Shown here: positions 54,677 through 64,000 of the stretch, one piece after another | Layout of the letters: the number at the start of each line of letters is the position of its first letter | Position numbering within the stretch: the first letter of the stretch is position 1 | NCBI RefSeq assembly: GCF_000315795.1 | Contig: NZ_ANHY01000005.1 | Span: 124,001 to 188,000 of the forward strand | DNA from: Caenispirillum salinarum AK4 | GTDB lineage: Bacteria > Pseudomonadota > Alphaproteobacteria > Rhodospirillales > Rhodospirillaceae | Length of the DNA: 64,000 nucleotides | Direction: 5' to 3' | The notes under the pieces: model-generated | Seen by the model: the letters and a program-made list of their open reading frames with translations, nothing else | The model's database searches: none | Told to the model about the DNA's origin: nothing | Program-made: the position numbers and the translations under genes

Positions 54677-57600
54677 ATGACCCGCCTTCCCGACGCCCTG
54701 ACGGCGGCTGCCACGGCCCTGCTGGCCGCCGGCGGCGCCGCGTTGGCCATGGCGCCGCTGGACTGGACGCCGCAGGCGACGGGCGCGGGTGCGCTGGCCG
54801 GGGCCGGCGGCGGGCTCCTGGCCGTCGCGGCGATCGCCACGGCCCGCCTCGCCCGGCGGCAGCGGCGGCTGCTGGACGGCCAGCCCGATGCGGTGATGGC
54901 TATCGATGCCGATGGCCGCCTCACGGCCGCCAATGCCACCGCCGAGGCCCTGTTCGGCCGCAGCCTGCCCCCCGGAACCCCGCTCGCCCACCTGCTGCCC
55001 GAGGCTGCCGACGGCACTCCGGCGGCGGGCCTTGGCACCGCGCGCAACGGCGTGCGCGAGGTGCGGGGGCTCACGGCGGACGGGCGGACGCTCGTCCTGG
55101 AACTGATGGCCGCGGCGGACGGCGGGGGCGGCGCGGTCCTGTCTCTGCGCGACGGCAGCGCCCGCCGCGCCGCCGACGACGCCCTGCGCCGCCAGTCCCG
55201 CGAGATGGAGCGCAACACCCGGCTGCTGCGCGAGATCGAGCATCTGGCCCACATCGGCTGCTACGATTTCTATCCCGCCACCGACGAGGCCCAGTGGTCG
55301 CGCGAGCTGGAGCGCATCTTCGGCCTGGACCCGGCGGAGCCCGGCGTGACGCGCGGGCTGGACACCTTCCTGTCGCGGGTCCATCCCGACGACCTGCCCG
55401 ACGTCCTGTCCGATGCCCAGGACCAGAGCTGGAAGGAGCGCGAGCGCGTCTTCCGCATCATCCGCGACGACGGCTCGGTCCGGCACGTGTTCTCCAAGGG
55501 CTACCGCGAGTTCGGGCCCGACGGACGGGTCACCCGCCTGTTCGGCATCGACCAGGACATCACCGACTACATCCGCGCCGAGGCCGCCGTCCGCGACAGC
55601 GAGGAAACCCTGCGCCGCATCTTCGACGCCGCGCCGGTGCCCATGACGGTGGTTTCCGAGGACGGCCGGCCGCTGGCCGCCAACCGTCGGGCGCTGGCCC
55701 TGTTCGGCGTGGCTGAGGAAGAACTGCCGCGGGTGGAGGCGCGGGATTTCTATGTCGATCCCGAAGACCGCCACCGTCTGCTGGACACCCTGCGCCGCGA
55801 TGGCCGCGTGCCCGGAATGGACGTGGAGCTGCGCACCCGCGACGGCCGGCGGCTGTGGGTGGAGTTGTCGGCGGCCATGGTGTCGTACCAGGGCCGCCCG
55901 GCGGTGCTGTCGGGCTTCATCGACATCGACGACCGCAAGCGCGCCGCCGATGCGCTCAAGGCCGGAATGGACGGCCTGCGCCGGCTGGTGGAGGCGGTGC
56001 CGCTGCCCATGATGGTCGGGCGCCTGTCGGACGGTCGCATCCTGCACATCAATCCCGAGGCCGCCGCCCTGCTGGACGTGTCGCCGGAGCAGGCGGTCGG
56101 TTTGGGATCGGTGGGCTTCTTCCACGACCCCGAGGACTTCGACCGGGCCATCGGCATCCTGCGCCGCCACCGCCGCCTGGACAACCACGAGGTCCGGATA
56201 CGCAACGCCGCCGACGGGTCTGCGCGGTGGGCGGTGGTCGCCGGCGTCGCGGTGGAGTACGAGGGCGAGGATGCCGCCATGTGCACCGCCACCGACATCA
56301 CCAGCCGCCACCGCGCGCAGGAGATGCTCGCCAGCGCCAAGGCCCAGGCCGAGGCCGTGGCGCGCGCCAAGTCGGACTTCCTGGCGGTGATGAGCCACGA
56401 GATTCGCACGCCCATGAACGGCATCCTGGGCATGGTGCAGCTGCTGGGCGGCACGCGCCTGTCCAAGACGCAGGCCGGCTATGTCGACACGATCCAGCGG
56501 TCGGGCGACAGCCTGGTACGGCTGGTGGACGACGTGATGGACCTGAGCCGCATCGAATCGGGCTCGGTCACCGTCGCCGCCGAAGCCTTCGATCCCCGCG
56601 CGCTGCTGGACGGCGTGGCCGAACTGATGCGGCCGTCGGCCATCGCCAAGGGGGTGACGCTGGACGTGGCCATGTCCGAGGGCCTGCCGGAGCGGCTGGT
56701 CGGCGATGCCGCGCGCATCAAGCAGGTGCTGTTCCACCTGTTGTCCAACGCGGTGAAGGTCACCGGGCGCGGCGGCATCCGGCTGCGGTTGCGGCCGGTC
56801 GGCGCGGCCCCGGAAGGCGGCCTGCGGGTGCAGTTCGCCGTCGACGACAGCGGCCCGGGCATCCCCGCGGCAACTAGGGAAAAGCTGTTCGAGCAGTTCG
56901 CCGTCGGCGACGCCTCGCGCTCCCGCGCCCACGGCGGGGCCGGCCTCGGCCTTGCCATTTGCAAGGGCCTGGTGGAGGCCATGGGCGGGCGCATCGGTTT
57001 CGAAACCACGCCCGGCGAAGGCTCCACCTTCTGGTTCAACCTCGACCTGACCGACGCCGAGGACGCCGCCGCCTCGCGCGCGCCGGAACGCCCGGGCGCC
57101 GCCCCGGCCTGGCGTCCGGCCGATGCGGACGGCACGGCCCTGCGGGTGCTGCTGGTGGAGGACGAGAAGGTCAACCGGATGCTGGCGGCCGAGCTTCTGC
57201 GCCGCGACGGCCATAAGGTCAAGGCGGTGGACAGCGGCCTGGACGGCGTCGCGGCGGCGGCGGAGGGATCGCACGACGTGGTGCTGATGGACCTGCACAT
57301 GCCGGGCATCGACGGCACCGAGGCCATCCGCCGCATCCGCGCCCTGCCCGAGCCGGAGCGCGCCGGCGTGCCCATCGTCGTACTGTCGGCCGACGTCACC
57401 GACGCCAGCCAGCGCGCCGCCCGCGAGGCGGGGGCCGATGCCGTCCTCGGCAAGCCCTTCAAGCTGGACCTGCTCAAGCGCGTCATCACCGACCTTTTGC
57501 GCGAGCGGGCCGCCGCCGCCGGCGCCGCCCTGCCGCCGGTGGGCGCGGCCGACGTCGAACCCGACGCCGCGGCGCCGGCGTCCGCCTCCTCCGGCGGCGC

Positions 57601-57985
57601 CCCCGTCCCCGGCCCCGATCCGACGCTCGTGCCGCCGGGCTCGCTGGTGGTGCGGCAGTGGAACGAACTGGGGCCGACGGCCGTCCGCGGGCTGGTGGAG
57701 CTGTTCCGCGACACCACCCCGCCCCGGCTGGACGCGCTGGAGGCGGCGCTGGATGCCGGCGACACCGATGCCGCCGCCGAGGAGGCCCATGCACTGAAGG
57801 GCGCGGCGGGCGTTCTGGGGCTGACGCCGGTGCACGCCCTGTTCAGCGAAATGGAGGCCGATGCCCAATGCGGCGATGCCGATGCCGTGCGCCAGACACT
57901 GCCGCGGGTGCGCGACCTGCACGCCCGGACCATCGCCGCGCTCTCGGTGGTCACGGCGCCCGAGGACGCCGATGCCTCGGGCTGA
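54677..57985 (+). CDS. Hybrid sensor histidine kinase (PAS-HisKA-HATPase-REC-Hpt)
   Basis: 1102 residues. N-terminal hydrophobic segments (about 8-30 and 38-58), about four PAS domains (65-560, e.g. VMAIDADGRLTAANATAEAL and GFIDIDDRKRAADAL), HisKA with H574 in MSHEIRTPMNGI, HATPase with DSGPGIP and GGAGLGLAI, receiver with D872 in LMDLHMPG and K in GKPF, and a C-terminal Hpt domain with H1038 in AHALKGAAG. A full phosphorelay is therefore in one chain; the output regulator is not encoded nearby. A Pro/Ala linker joins REC and Hpt. Confidence 0.92.
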   Translation: MTRLPDALTAAATALLAAGGAALAMAPLDWTPQATGAGALAGAGGGLLAVAAIATARLARRQRRLLDGQPDAVMAIDADGRLTAANATAEALFGRSLPPGTPLAHLLPEAADGTPAAGLGTARNGVREVRGLTADGRTLVLELMAAADGGGGAVLSLRDGSARRAADDALRRQSREMERNTRLLREIEHLAHIGCYDFYPATDEAQWSRELERIFGLDPAEPGVTRGLDTFLSRVHPDDLPDVLSDAQDQSWKERERVFRIIRDDGSVRHVFSKGYREFGPDGRVTRLFGIDQDITDYIRAEAAVRDSEETLRRIFDAAPVPMTVVSEDGRPLAANRRALALFGVAEEELPRVEARDFYVDPEDRHRLLDTLRRDGRVPGMDVELRTRDGRRLWVELSAAMVSYQGRPAVLSGFIDIDDRKRAADALKAGMDGLRRLVEAVPLPMMVGRLSDGRILHINPEAAALLDVSPEQAVGLGSVGFFHDPEDFDRAIGILRRHRRLDNHEVRIRNAADGSARWAVVAGVAVEYEGEDAAMCTATDITSRHRAQEMLASAKAQAEAVARAKSDFLAVMSHEIRTPMNGILGMVQLLGGTRLSKTQAGYVDTIQRSGDSLVRLVDDVMDLSRIESGSVTVAAEAFDPRALLDGVAELMRPSAIAKGVTLDVAMSEGLPERLVGDAARIKQVLFHLLSNAVKVTGRGGIRLRLRPVGAAPEGGLRVQFAVDDSGPGIPAATREKLFEQFAVGDASRSRAHGGAGLGLAICKGLVEAMGGRIGFETTPGEGSTFWFNLDLTDAEDAAASRAPERPGAAPAWRPADADGTALRVLLVEDEKVNRMLAAELLRRDGHKVKAVDSGLDGVAAAAEGSHDVVLMDLHMPGIDGTEAIRRIRALPEPERAGVPIVVLSADVTDASQRAAREAGADAVLGKPFKLDLLKRVITDLLRERAAAAGAALPPVGAADVEPDAAAPASASSGGAPVPGPDPTLVPPGSLVVRQWNELGPTAVRGLVELFRDTTPPRLDALEAALDAGDTDAAAEEAHALKGAAGVLGLTPVHALFSEMEADAQCGDADAVRQTLPRVRDLHARTIAALSVVTAPEDADASG

Positions 57986-57994
57986 GCCGGCCCC

Positions 57995-58579
57995 TCAGTC
58001 CCCGCCCTTCTCGGCAATCTTCAGCATGGCGCGGGCCTCGACATGGCCCTGGTCGGCGGCGGCGCGCAGGTGGCAGGCTGCGGCGCGGCGCTGGTCGGGC
58101 GGGGTGGTGTCGAGCCCCTGCCCCCGGTTGGTGAGCAGCAGGACGCCCAGGTTGAAGTGCGCGTCGGCGTCGCCCGCCCCGGCGGCCTTGCGGAACCAGC
58201 GCTCCGCCGCCTCCAGGTCGCGCGGCAGGCCGGACGCCCCGCCTTCGTGCGCCACGCCCAGCGACACCATGGCCCGGGGATCCCCCGCCTCCGCCGCCTT
58301 GCGCGTCCACTCCAGCGCGGCGGCGCGGTCGGCGGGGGCGCCCTGGCCCTGCTCGAACAGGTTGGCGAGATTGACCATGGCCGTGGTATTGCCCTTGGCC
58401 GCCAGGTCCTCCCACAGGGCGCGGGCTGTGTCGTAGTCGCCCATCTTGTAGGCGGCATAGGCCTCAAGCCCCGCCACCGCCTGACGGCTGACGGTATCTT
58501 CGGCACCGAAATCGTCCGCCAGGACGGGCGCGGCGGCCGTCATCAAGACGATCAGGGACACGGCAAGGCGACGGCGCAT
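57995..58579 (-). CDS. Exported Sel1-repeat protein
   Basis: 194 residues with a signal peptide (about 1-21, ending VLADD) and four Sel1-like repeats (AMVNLANLFEQGQGAPADRA, AMVSLGVAHEGGASGLPRDL and relatives). Such repeats bind proteins. Converges on the histidine kinase with 9 bases between stops. Confidence 0.85.
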   Translation of the reverse strand: MRRRLAVSLIVLMTAAAPVLADDFGAEDTVSRQAVAGLEAYAAYKMGDYDTARALWEDLAAKGNTTAMVNLANLFEQGQGAPADRAAALEWTRKAAEAGDPRAMVSLGVAHEGGASGLPRDLEAAERWFRKAAGAGDADAHFNLGVLLLTNRGQGLDTTPPDQRRAAACHLRAAADQGHVEARAMLKIAEKGGD

Positions 58580-58734
58580 GGCGCAGGCTCCGGCGGGATC
58601 AGGCCCTTCACGCTACGCCCGCCGCGCCCCGCCCGTCCATGACACCTTCGGCGCAGGCGGACACGCCGGCGCCCGCCCCGAAGTCTCCTTTGGGACGGGC
58701 GCCGACCGATGCGGACCGCAAGAGAACAGGCGGC

Positions 58735-58983
58735 TTATGAGCGCATGGACGACCCCGGCACCGGCGCACTGGCGGCGGCGGCCATCATGGCGCCTTCGGT
58801 GGCGATCGAATAGCGCAGGCAGGCGTCGCCGCGGTTCTCCTCGCTCAGGTCGCGCCAGTCCTTCAGCGCCTGCTGGTAGTCGGCGTAGGGGCCGGCGATG
58901 GTCTGGGTGCCGTCCTTGATGCGGGTGAAGGCGGTGTCGGTGTACTCACCGCCGATGACCCAGTAGCGCGTCGACTGTCCCAT
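58735..58983 (-). CDS. DUF4170 family protein
   Basis: 82 residues, start YWVIGGEYTDTAFTRI and DYQQALKDWRDLSEEN are typical of DUF4170, a short protein of alphaproteobacteria without known function. 45 bases downstream of aceA on the same strand, so probably co-transcribed. GGGAG before the ATG. Confidence 0.8.
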   Translation of the reverse strand: MGQSTRYWVIGGEYTDTAFTRIKDGTQTIAGPYADYQQALKDWRDLSEENRGDACLRYSIATEGAMMAAAASAPVPGSSMRS

Positions 58984-59028
58984 GACGAATTCTCCCTTGT
59001 TTTCGTGGTCAGGTCTTGGATGCGCGCT

Positions 59029-60336
59029 TCAGAACTGCGCGGTTTCGGTGCTCTCGGCCATGGCGGCCGTGGAGCTTTGGCCGCCGCCGACCGCGTTGGA
59101 CACGGCGTCGAAGTAGCCGGTGCCCACCTCGCGCTGGTGGCGGGTGCTGGTGTAGCCGAACTGCTCGGAGGCGAACTCGGCCTGCTGGAGGCGGGAATAG
59201 GCCGCCATGCCCTCGGCCCGGTAGCCGCGGGCGAGTTCGAAGCTGGCGTGGTTCAGGCAGTGGAAGCCCGCCAGCGTGACGAACTGGAACTTGTAGCCCA
59301 TGGCCCCCAGCTCGCGCTGGAAGCGGGCGATGTCGCTTTCGCTCAGGTTCTTCGCCCAGTTGAAGGACGGCGAGCAGTTGTAGGCCAGCATCTGGTCGGG
59401 ATAGACCTCCCTGATGGCCTCCGCGAAGCGCCTGGCCTCGTCCAGGTTGGGTTTGCTGGTTTCCCACCACAGCAGGTCGGCATAGGGCGCGAATTCCATC
59501 TGCCGGGCGATGCAGTAGTCGACGCCCATGCCGTCCTTGATGCGGTGGAAGCCTTCCGGCGTGCGGCCGGCGTCGAAGTCGATGAACGGATGGTCGCGCT
59601 CGTCGATGTCGCTGGTGATCAGCCGGGCGCTCTCGGCGTCCGTGCGGGCGACCAGGATGGTGGACACGTCGCAGACGTCGGCGGCCAGCCGCGCGGCGTT
59701 CAGGGTGCGCAGGAACTGCCCGATGGGCACCAGCACCTTGCCGCCCAGGTGGCCGCACTTCTTTTCCGATGCCAGTTGGTCTTCGAAGTGCACGCCGGCC
59801 GCGCCCGCCTCGATGAAGGACTTCATGATCTCGAAGGCGTTGAGCGGACCGCCGAAGCCGGCCTCCGCGTCCGCCACGATGGGCGCCATCCAGTGCGTGC
59901 GGCCCGAGTGGCCCTCCATGTGCTCGATCTGGTCGGCGCGCAGGAGCGCATTGTTGATGCGCCTGACCAGGGCGGGGGCGGAGTTGGCGGGGTAGAGGCT
60001 CTGGTCGGGGTAGGTCTGACCGGCCAGGTTGGCGTCGGCGGCCACCTGCCAGCCGGACAGGTAGATGGCTTCCAGCCCGCCCTTGACCATCTGCACCGCC
60101 TGATTGCCCGACAGGGCACCCAGCGCCGGCACGTAGTCGCGGTCGTGCAGCAGTTCCCACAGGCGGCGGGCGCCCATCTCGGCCAGGGTGTGGCGGATGC
60201 GGACGCTGCCGCGCAGGCGCTCCACCTCCTCTTGCGAATAGGCGCGGGTGACGTTCTCGAAGCGCTTGGCGTGGATGTCGCGGTCAGCCTCGCGACCGTC
60301 GCCGGGGCCGGAGCGGGCGGTGTCGAGCGGAGCCAT
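59029..60336 (-). CDS. aceA: Isocitrate lyase
   Basis: 435 residues. The active-site signature is KKCGHLGGK at 192-200 (Cys194), preceded by the metal-binding region [10 protein letters not shown]. It splits isocitrate into glyoxylate and succinate, needed to grow on acetate or fatty acids. Strong ribosome site AAAGGAGG. Divergent from the ScfR/RamB-like regulator with TGTAAA boxes in between. Malate synthase is not in the window. Confidence 0.97.
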   Translation of the reverse strand: MAPLDTARSGPGDGREADRDIHAKRFENVTRAYSQEEVERLRGSVRIRHTLAEMGARRLWELLHDRDYVPALGALSGNQAVQMVKGGLEAIYLSGWQVAADANLAGQTYPDQSLYPANSAPALVRRINNALLRADQIEHMEGHSGRTHWMAPIVADAEAGFGGPLNAFEIMKSFIEAGAAGVHFEDQLASEKKCGHLGGKVLVPIGQFLRTLNAARLAADVCDVSTILVARTDAESARLITSDIDERDHPFIDFDAGRTPEGFHRIKDGMGVDYCIARQMEFAPYADLLWWETSKPNLDEARRFAEAIREVYPDQMLAYNCSPSFNWAKNLSESDIARFQRELGAMGYKFQFVTLAGFHCLNHASFELARGYRAEGMAAYSRLQQAEFASEQFGYTSTRHQREVGTGYFDAVSNAVGGGQSSTAAMAESTETAQF

Positions 60337-60356
60337 GGGCGGTCCTCCTTTCCATC

Positions 60357-60490
60357 TGTAAATTGTGCGTTGCGATGTCCGTCATGATTTTGACTTGATA
60401 ACGCCGCAGCGCAACACGACTTGGAAAGTAAAGGGGTTGGCGTGTAAAGACCTCGACAAGCCGCCCCAGTAAATTTGTAAAGCCTGTAAA
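60357..60490. promoter_or_regulatory. Cluster of TGTAAA boxes between aceA and its regulator gene
   Basis: TGTAAA occurs at 60357, 60443, 60476 and 60485, with GTAAA also at 60428 and 60469; all in the same orientation. RamB of Corynebacterium binds TTTGCAAA-like sites, of which these may be relatives. Likely binding sites for the divergently encoded ScfR/RamB-like protein. Confidence 0.5.
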
Positions 60491-60526
60491 ATCGTGGCAG
60501 CGCACAACCGCGGGAGACGGCCGGTC

Positions 60527-61993
60527 ATGGACAAGAAGACGATGCTGGGCCCCAAGGTCCGCCGCCTGCGCCAGGACCACGGCCTGACCCAGGCCCAGAT
60601 GGCCGAGCGCATGGGCATTTCCGCCAGCTACCTGAACCTGATCGAGCACAACCAGCGCCCGGTCACCGTTCCCGTCCTCTTGCGGCTGGGCAAGGCGTTC
60701 GACGTCGACCTGCAGGACTTCGCCCGCGACGAGGAAAGCCAGCTCGCCGACGCCCTGACGGAGGTCTTCGCCGACCCGCTGTTCGACGACGGCGACCTGC
60801 GCAAGCGCGACATCCGCGACCTGGCCGGACAGTCGCCCGAACTGGCCCGCGCGGTGCTGACCCTTTACGGCGCGTGGCGGCGCACGTCGGAGGACTTCCA
60901 GGCCGTCGCCGAGCGCGTCGCCGACGAGGAGAAGATCGACGGCACCCACGCCGCTCCGCAGCCGCTGGAGACGGTGCGCGACTTCTTCAGCACCGCCGGC
61001 AATCACTTTCCTGACCTGGAGGCCGCCGCCGACCACCTGTGGGAGGAAGCCGACCTCAAGCGCGGCGAAATGGGGCGGGGCCTGAGCCTGCACCTGGAGG
61101 CGGCGCTGGGGGTGCGGGTGCGCGTGCTGCCGGCCGACACCATGGGCGCGGCCATCCGCCGCTACGACCACCACGGCCGGCAACTGCTGCTGTCGGAGCT
61201 GCTCTCGCCCGCCAAGCGGCGGTTCCAGGTGGCCTGCCAGATCGCCTACCTGCAATACGGCGACCTGCTCGACCGCCTGCTCGACGGCGGCGGACCGGGC
61301 CAGCCCGAGGCGCGGTGGGCGGCGCGGCTGGGCCTGGCGAACTATTTCGCCGCCGCCGTGCTGATGCCCTATGCGCCCTTCCTGACCGCCGCCCGCCGCC
61401 TGCGCTATGACATCGAACTGTTGCAGCACCGCTTCGAGGCCAGCTTCGAACAGGTCTGCCACCGCCTGACCACGCTGCAACGGCCGGGCGACAAGGGGGT
61501 GCCGTTCTTCCTGATCCGGGTGGACAAGGCGGGCAACGTGTCCAAGCGCTTTTCCGCCGCCGCCTTCCCCTTCGCCCGCTTCGGCGGCGCCTGCCCGCGC
61601 TACATCGTCTACGACGCCTTCCGCGTGCCGGGCGTCATCAAGACCCAGATTTCCGAGATGCCCGACGGCAGCCGGTTCTTCTCGCTGGCGCGCACGGTGC
61701 AGCAGGCGGCGGGCGGCTTTCATGCCTCGCGCCAGCAGTTCAGCGTGGCGCTGGGCTGCGCGCTGGAGGACGCCCGCGAACTGGTTTACGCCGATGGCCT
61801 GGACCTGGGGGCCGGGGCGGCGCAGGTGGCCATGCCCATCGGCGTCAACTGCCGCCTGTGCGAACGCGCCGACTGCAGCCAGCGCGCCCATCCGCCGCTG
61901 CGCCACCGCCTGCTGCTGGACGAGCACACCCGCGGCTTCAGCCCGTTCGCCTTCGCCGGAAAGCCGGAAGGGACGGGCCGTGCGGCGGGGTAA
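60527..61993 (+). CDS. XRE-family regulator with short-chain-acyl/DUF2083 domain (ScfR/RamB-like)
   Basis: 488 residues. HTH_3 at about 7-62 (KVRRLRQDHGLTQAQMAERM), a peptidase-M78-like ImmA domain in the middle (about 150-290) and a C-terminal DUF2083 region with Cys-rich NCRLCERADCSQRA. Members of this type control glyoxylate and propionate genes (RamB, PrpR). GGGAGA lies nine bases before the ATG; a GTG 11 codons upstream is less likely. Divergent from aceA. Confidence 0.88.
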   Translation: MDKKTMLGPKVRRLRQDHGLTQAQMAERMGISASYLNLIEHNQRPVTVPVLLRLGKAFDVDLQDFARDEESQLADALTEVFADPLFDDGDLRKRDIRDLAGQSPELARAVLTLYGAWRRTSEDFQAVAERVADEEKIDGTHAAPQPLETVRDFFSTAGNHFPDLEAAADHLWEEADLKRGEMGRGLSLHLEAALGVRVRVLPADTMGAAIRRYDHHGRQLLLSELLSPAKRRFQVACQIAYLQYGDLLDRLLDGGGPGQPEARWAARLGLANYFAAAVLMPYAPFLTAARRLRYDIELLQHRFEASFEQVCHRLTTLQRPGDKGVPFFLIRVDKAGNVSKRFSAAAFPFARFGGACPRYIVYDAFRVPGVIKTQISEMPDGSRFFSLARTVQQAAGGFHASRQQFSVALGCALEDARELVYADGLDLGAGAAQVAMPIGVNCRLCERADCSQRAHPPLRHRLLLDEHTRGFSPFAFAGKPEGTGRAAG

Positions 61994-61996
61994 TCC

Positions 61997-62956
61997 CTAC
62001 TCCGCCGCCGGCGTCTCCCCGGCGGGCGTCCGCGCCCCGCCCCTTGCCGTAAGCCGGCGCAGGTGCCCGGCCTCGGCCACCACCCGCTGCAGGCTGACGT
62101 CGCTGACCTGGGTGTAGATCTGGGTGGTGGCGATGCTCTGGTGGCCGAGCAGCTTCTGCACGAACCGGATGTCGACGCCGGCTTCCAGCAGTTGCGTCGC
62201 CGCGGTGTGGCGCAGCATGTGGGGTGTCACCCGTCGCCCGATCCCCGCCGCCAGGGCCGCCGCCCGCAGCCGCTGCCGGATGCCCTGGGGGCTCAGGCCG
62301 TGCCCGCGGTCGTCCACCAGAAGCACGTCGGTCACCACGCCGCGCCGGTCGCGGAAGGCCATGTAGCGCTCCAGAAGCTTGCGCACGCCGGCGTCGGTGA
62401 CGAACACGCGGCGTTCGCGGCTGCCCTTGCCGTGAATGCGGATGACCCCATCGGCCAGGCGGATGTCGGGCAGCCGCACCGCCGCCAGTTCCCCCACCCG
62501 CACGCCCGTGGACAGCATGAGCAGGATGGCCAGCCGCACGGTCATCCGCCCGAAGTCCGCTCGCCCCAGCAGGCGACAGCGCGGGCTGTCGAGCAACTGG
62601 CGCACCTCCGCCCGCGACAGGTCGCGCGGCAGCCGGCGCGGCAGGCGCACGGTCACCGGCGCCCGGTGGAAGGGAGAGACATCGACCACCTCGTCCGTCT
62701 CCAGCCAGCGGAACAGCGCCTTCAGGCAGGCCAGCCGGCGCTTGACCGTCGCCGCCCGCAGGCCCCGCGCCGATCCCAGGTGAGCGACGTACTCGCGGAT
62801 GGTCGTGCGCGTCCACCACGCCGCCGCCGCATCCGGCCCGCAGAAGGCGCGGGCCTCCGCCAGATCCTGCTGATAGGCGCGCAGCGTGTGGTCCGAAAGG
62901 CCCTTGACGGCGCGGCAGTAGGCGAGGAAGGCGCGGCAGGCGTCTTCGAAGGTCAT
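61997..62956 (-). CDS. XerC/XerD-type tyrosine recombinase
   Basis: 319 residues. N-terminal SAM-like domain (about 1-95, GLSDHTLRAYQQDLAEA), catalytic domain with Arg in TGVRVGEL, Lys in GKGSRERR, HxxR in HMLRHTAA, His in LGHQSI and Tyr in TTQIYTQV: the full set. Could be a chromosome-dimer recombinase or an orphan integrase; no attachment site or mobile genes are beside it. The ATG at 62956 has GGTGGGG upstream. Stops 3 bases from the regulator's stop, convergent. Confidence 0.88.
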   Translation of the reverse strand: MTFEDACRAFLAYCRAVKGLSDHTLRAYQQDLAEARAFCGPDAAAAWWTRTTIREYVAHLGSARGLRAATVKRRLACLKALFRWLETDEVVDVSPFHRAPVTVRLPRRLPRDLSRAEVRQLLDSPRCRLLGRADFGRMTVRLAILLMLSTGVRVGELAAVRLPDIRLADGVIRIHGKGSRERRVFVTDAGVRKLLERYMAFRDRRGVVTDVLLVDDRGHGLSPQGIRQRLRAAALAAGIGRRVTPHMLRHTAATQLLEAGVDIRFVQKLLGHQSIATTQIYTQVSDVSLQRVVAEAGHLRRLTARGGARTPAGETPAAE

Positions 62957-63083
62957 TGGCGGCCCCACCCGGTGGACGGAAACGGTATCCGACCACCCCT
63001 TACAATGGAGAGGCGCAAATTAAAACATACTTGAAGTTTATACTGCTGAAGGCTGCCCGTCGTACCTGCCGCCGGAACACCCG

Positions 63084-63851
63084 CTACAGGCGCTTGAGCA
63101 GGTCCGCCTTCTTGGCCTGGAACTCCTGTTCGCTGAGGATGCCCTTGGCCTTGAGGTCCGCCAGGCGCTCGATCTTGCCGAAGATGTCGTCGTCGCCGGA
63201 CGCCGGGGCGGCCTCGGCCTCCCGCTTCGGCTCGGGCGCGGCGCCGGCGGCCGGCGCGCCGGCTTCGCCACCACCGCCGCCGCCGGAAACCACCGGCAGG
63301 GCCTCCAGCCGCACCGTGCCGTGCTGGCTGGTGAAGGTGGCCGAGCCGCCGCCGCCCTGCTGCTGCTGGCCGAAGCCGGTGATGACGTGATCGCCCGTGT
63401 CGTAGACCGTCACCCGCCCGTTGCGCTCCACCGCAAGGCGCTGTCGTGCCGGGAACAGGGCGTAGCGCAGGTCGTTCTGCGAGCCGGCGGAGGACGGCTG
63501 GCCCAGGTCCTGCGGCCACCAGCCTCCGCCGCCGCCCCCGCCGGTGGCGACGCTCCAGGCGGGCGGCTCCACCAGCGTCGCGGTGCGCAGGCGCGCCGAC
63601 AGGTCCTGGCACAGGGCGTCGACGCGGGCCTTGAGCGCGTTGTTGAACATGTCCCCGATCATCACCATGCCGCCCTGGGCCCACTGCACCATGCCGCCCA
63701 GTTCGGGGTGGTTGAACTGGGCCAGCGTGCCCTGCCCGGCCGCCAGCGCCCGCAACGCGGCGGCCGCCGCATCCTGGCTGACGCCGTGGCGGTTGGCGGC
63801 CTCGGCCACCGCGCGGCGGCCTTCCGGCGTGAGGTCCGGCATCTCCTGCAT
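63084..63851 (-). CDS. SHOCT-domain-like protein
   Basis: 255 residues. An N-terminal helical region (MPDLTPEGRRAVAEAANRHG), a Gly-rich linker, a middle beta-rich part (LFPARQRLAVERNGRVTVYD) and a C-terminal SHOCT-type helix pair, IERLADLKAKGILSEQEFQA and AKKADLLKRL. SHOCT modules mediate oligomerisation. Function unknown. GGGAGG six bases before the ATG fixes the start. Confidence 0.7.
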   Translation of the reverse strand: MQEMPDLTPEGRRAVAEAANRHGVSQDAAAAALRALAAGQGTLAQFNHPELGGMVQWAQGGMVMIGDMFNNALKARVDALCQDLSARLRTATLVEPPAWSVATGGGGGGGWWPQDLGQPSSAGSQNDLRYALFPARQRLAVERNGRVTVYDTGDHVITGFGQQQQGGGGSATFTSQHGTVRLEALPVVSGGGGGGEAGAPAAGAAPEPKREAEAAPASGDDDIFGKIERLADLKAKGILSEQEFQAKKADLLKRL

Positions 63852-63965
63852 GGTGCGCCTCCCTGGCTGGACTGGCTGGCGGAACGGACGACCCGCCGAC
63901 GTCATCAAGAACGCCGAGCGGCGGCCCTTCGTTGAAGGCGGGGGAGTCACCTGGAGGCCGATGCC

Positions 63966-64000
63966 ATGCAGACCAAGACCATCGCCGTCGACGGCATTCC
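63966..64000 (+). CDS. Start of a gene cut by the window edge
   Basis: MQTKTIAVDGI is all that is visible. The ATG has GGAGG eight bases upstream; divergent from the SHOCT-like gene. Family unknown. Confidence 0.45.
   Translation, partial: MQTKTIAVDGI

Noticed and set aside
54476-57922. Long minus-strand open frame opposite the hybrid kinase
   Set aside because: Low-complexity His/Gly/Arg composition and no domain; the plus strand has a complete kinase.
1-64000. CRISPR arrays, rRNA, tRNA genes, insertion sequences
   Set aside because: No regularly spaced repeats, no tRNA cloverleaf or rRNA landmarks, and no transposase frame seen. The only recombinase is XerC/D-like without flanking inverted repeats.

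Overview
The window is very GC-rich, densely coded chromosomal DNA from what looks like an alphaproteobacterium, most likely of the Rhodospirillales type. This is inferred from gene content: a DUF4170 protein beside isocitrate lyase, a divergent ScfR/RamB-type regulator, a TRAP transporter next to a fused oxoprolinase, and PEP-CTERM and autotransporter envelope proteins. No rRNA, tRNA, CRISPR array or complete insertion sequence was recognised. Only the first 1.2 kb has clearly lower GC.

Layout. 0-2.5 kb is accessory: a lower-GC PEP-CTERM protein gene behind a near-consensus sigma-54 promoter, then two overlapping minus-strand genes of phage/integrative-element type. 2.6-7.5 kb holds a DsbA-like thioredoxin protein, a small conserved protein, a membrane protein coupled to a GH15 glucoamylase-like enzyme, and a cation:proton antiporter. 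7.6-25.6 kb is a large plus-strand respiratory block: a mandelate-racemase-subgroup enolase, a giant FAD/Fe-S dehydrogenase (YdiJ-like), alternative complex III (actABCDEF), a small anchored protein, SCO, the four subunits of a caa3 cytochrome oxidase, and a pyruvate-oxidase-like ThDP enzyme. From actB to ctaE every neighbouring pair overlaps by 4 or 8 nt. The reading is substrates -> quinone -> alternative complex III -> cytochrome c -> caa3 -> oxygen.

25.3-30.3 kb is a minus-strand pair: a 1217-residue autotransporter coupled to an alpha/beta-hydrolase lipoprotein whose reading frame runs without a stop into the ThDP gene. 30.5-39.5 kb is mixed housekeeping: an RsmB-type rRNA methyltransferase, guaA, a GrlR-like protein, a nucleoside deaminase, an azoreductase with a divergent LysR regulator, a GmhB-like phosphatase, and a TrkH/TrkA potassium system. 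39.5-42.0 kb encodes a cyanide-insensitive-type bd oxidase, giving the cell a second terminal oxidase. 42-44.5 kb has two small proteins, a cytochrome c and a BASS-type symporter.

44.5-53 kb is a divergent catabolic unit: TRAP transporter dctPQM leftward; fused 5-oxoprolinase/hydantoinase, a glyoxalase-fold protein and a MarR-like regulator rightward. Between them lies a 31-bp near-perfect palindrome. 53.1-58 kb carries signalling genes: a CHASE protein with a degenerate GGDEF site and a hybrid histidine kinase. 58-62 kb holds a Sel1-repeat protein, DUF4170 and aceA, divergent from the ScfR/RamB-like regulator with repeated TGTAAA boxes between. The end has an orphan tyrosine recombinase, a SHOCT-like protein and the start of one more gene.
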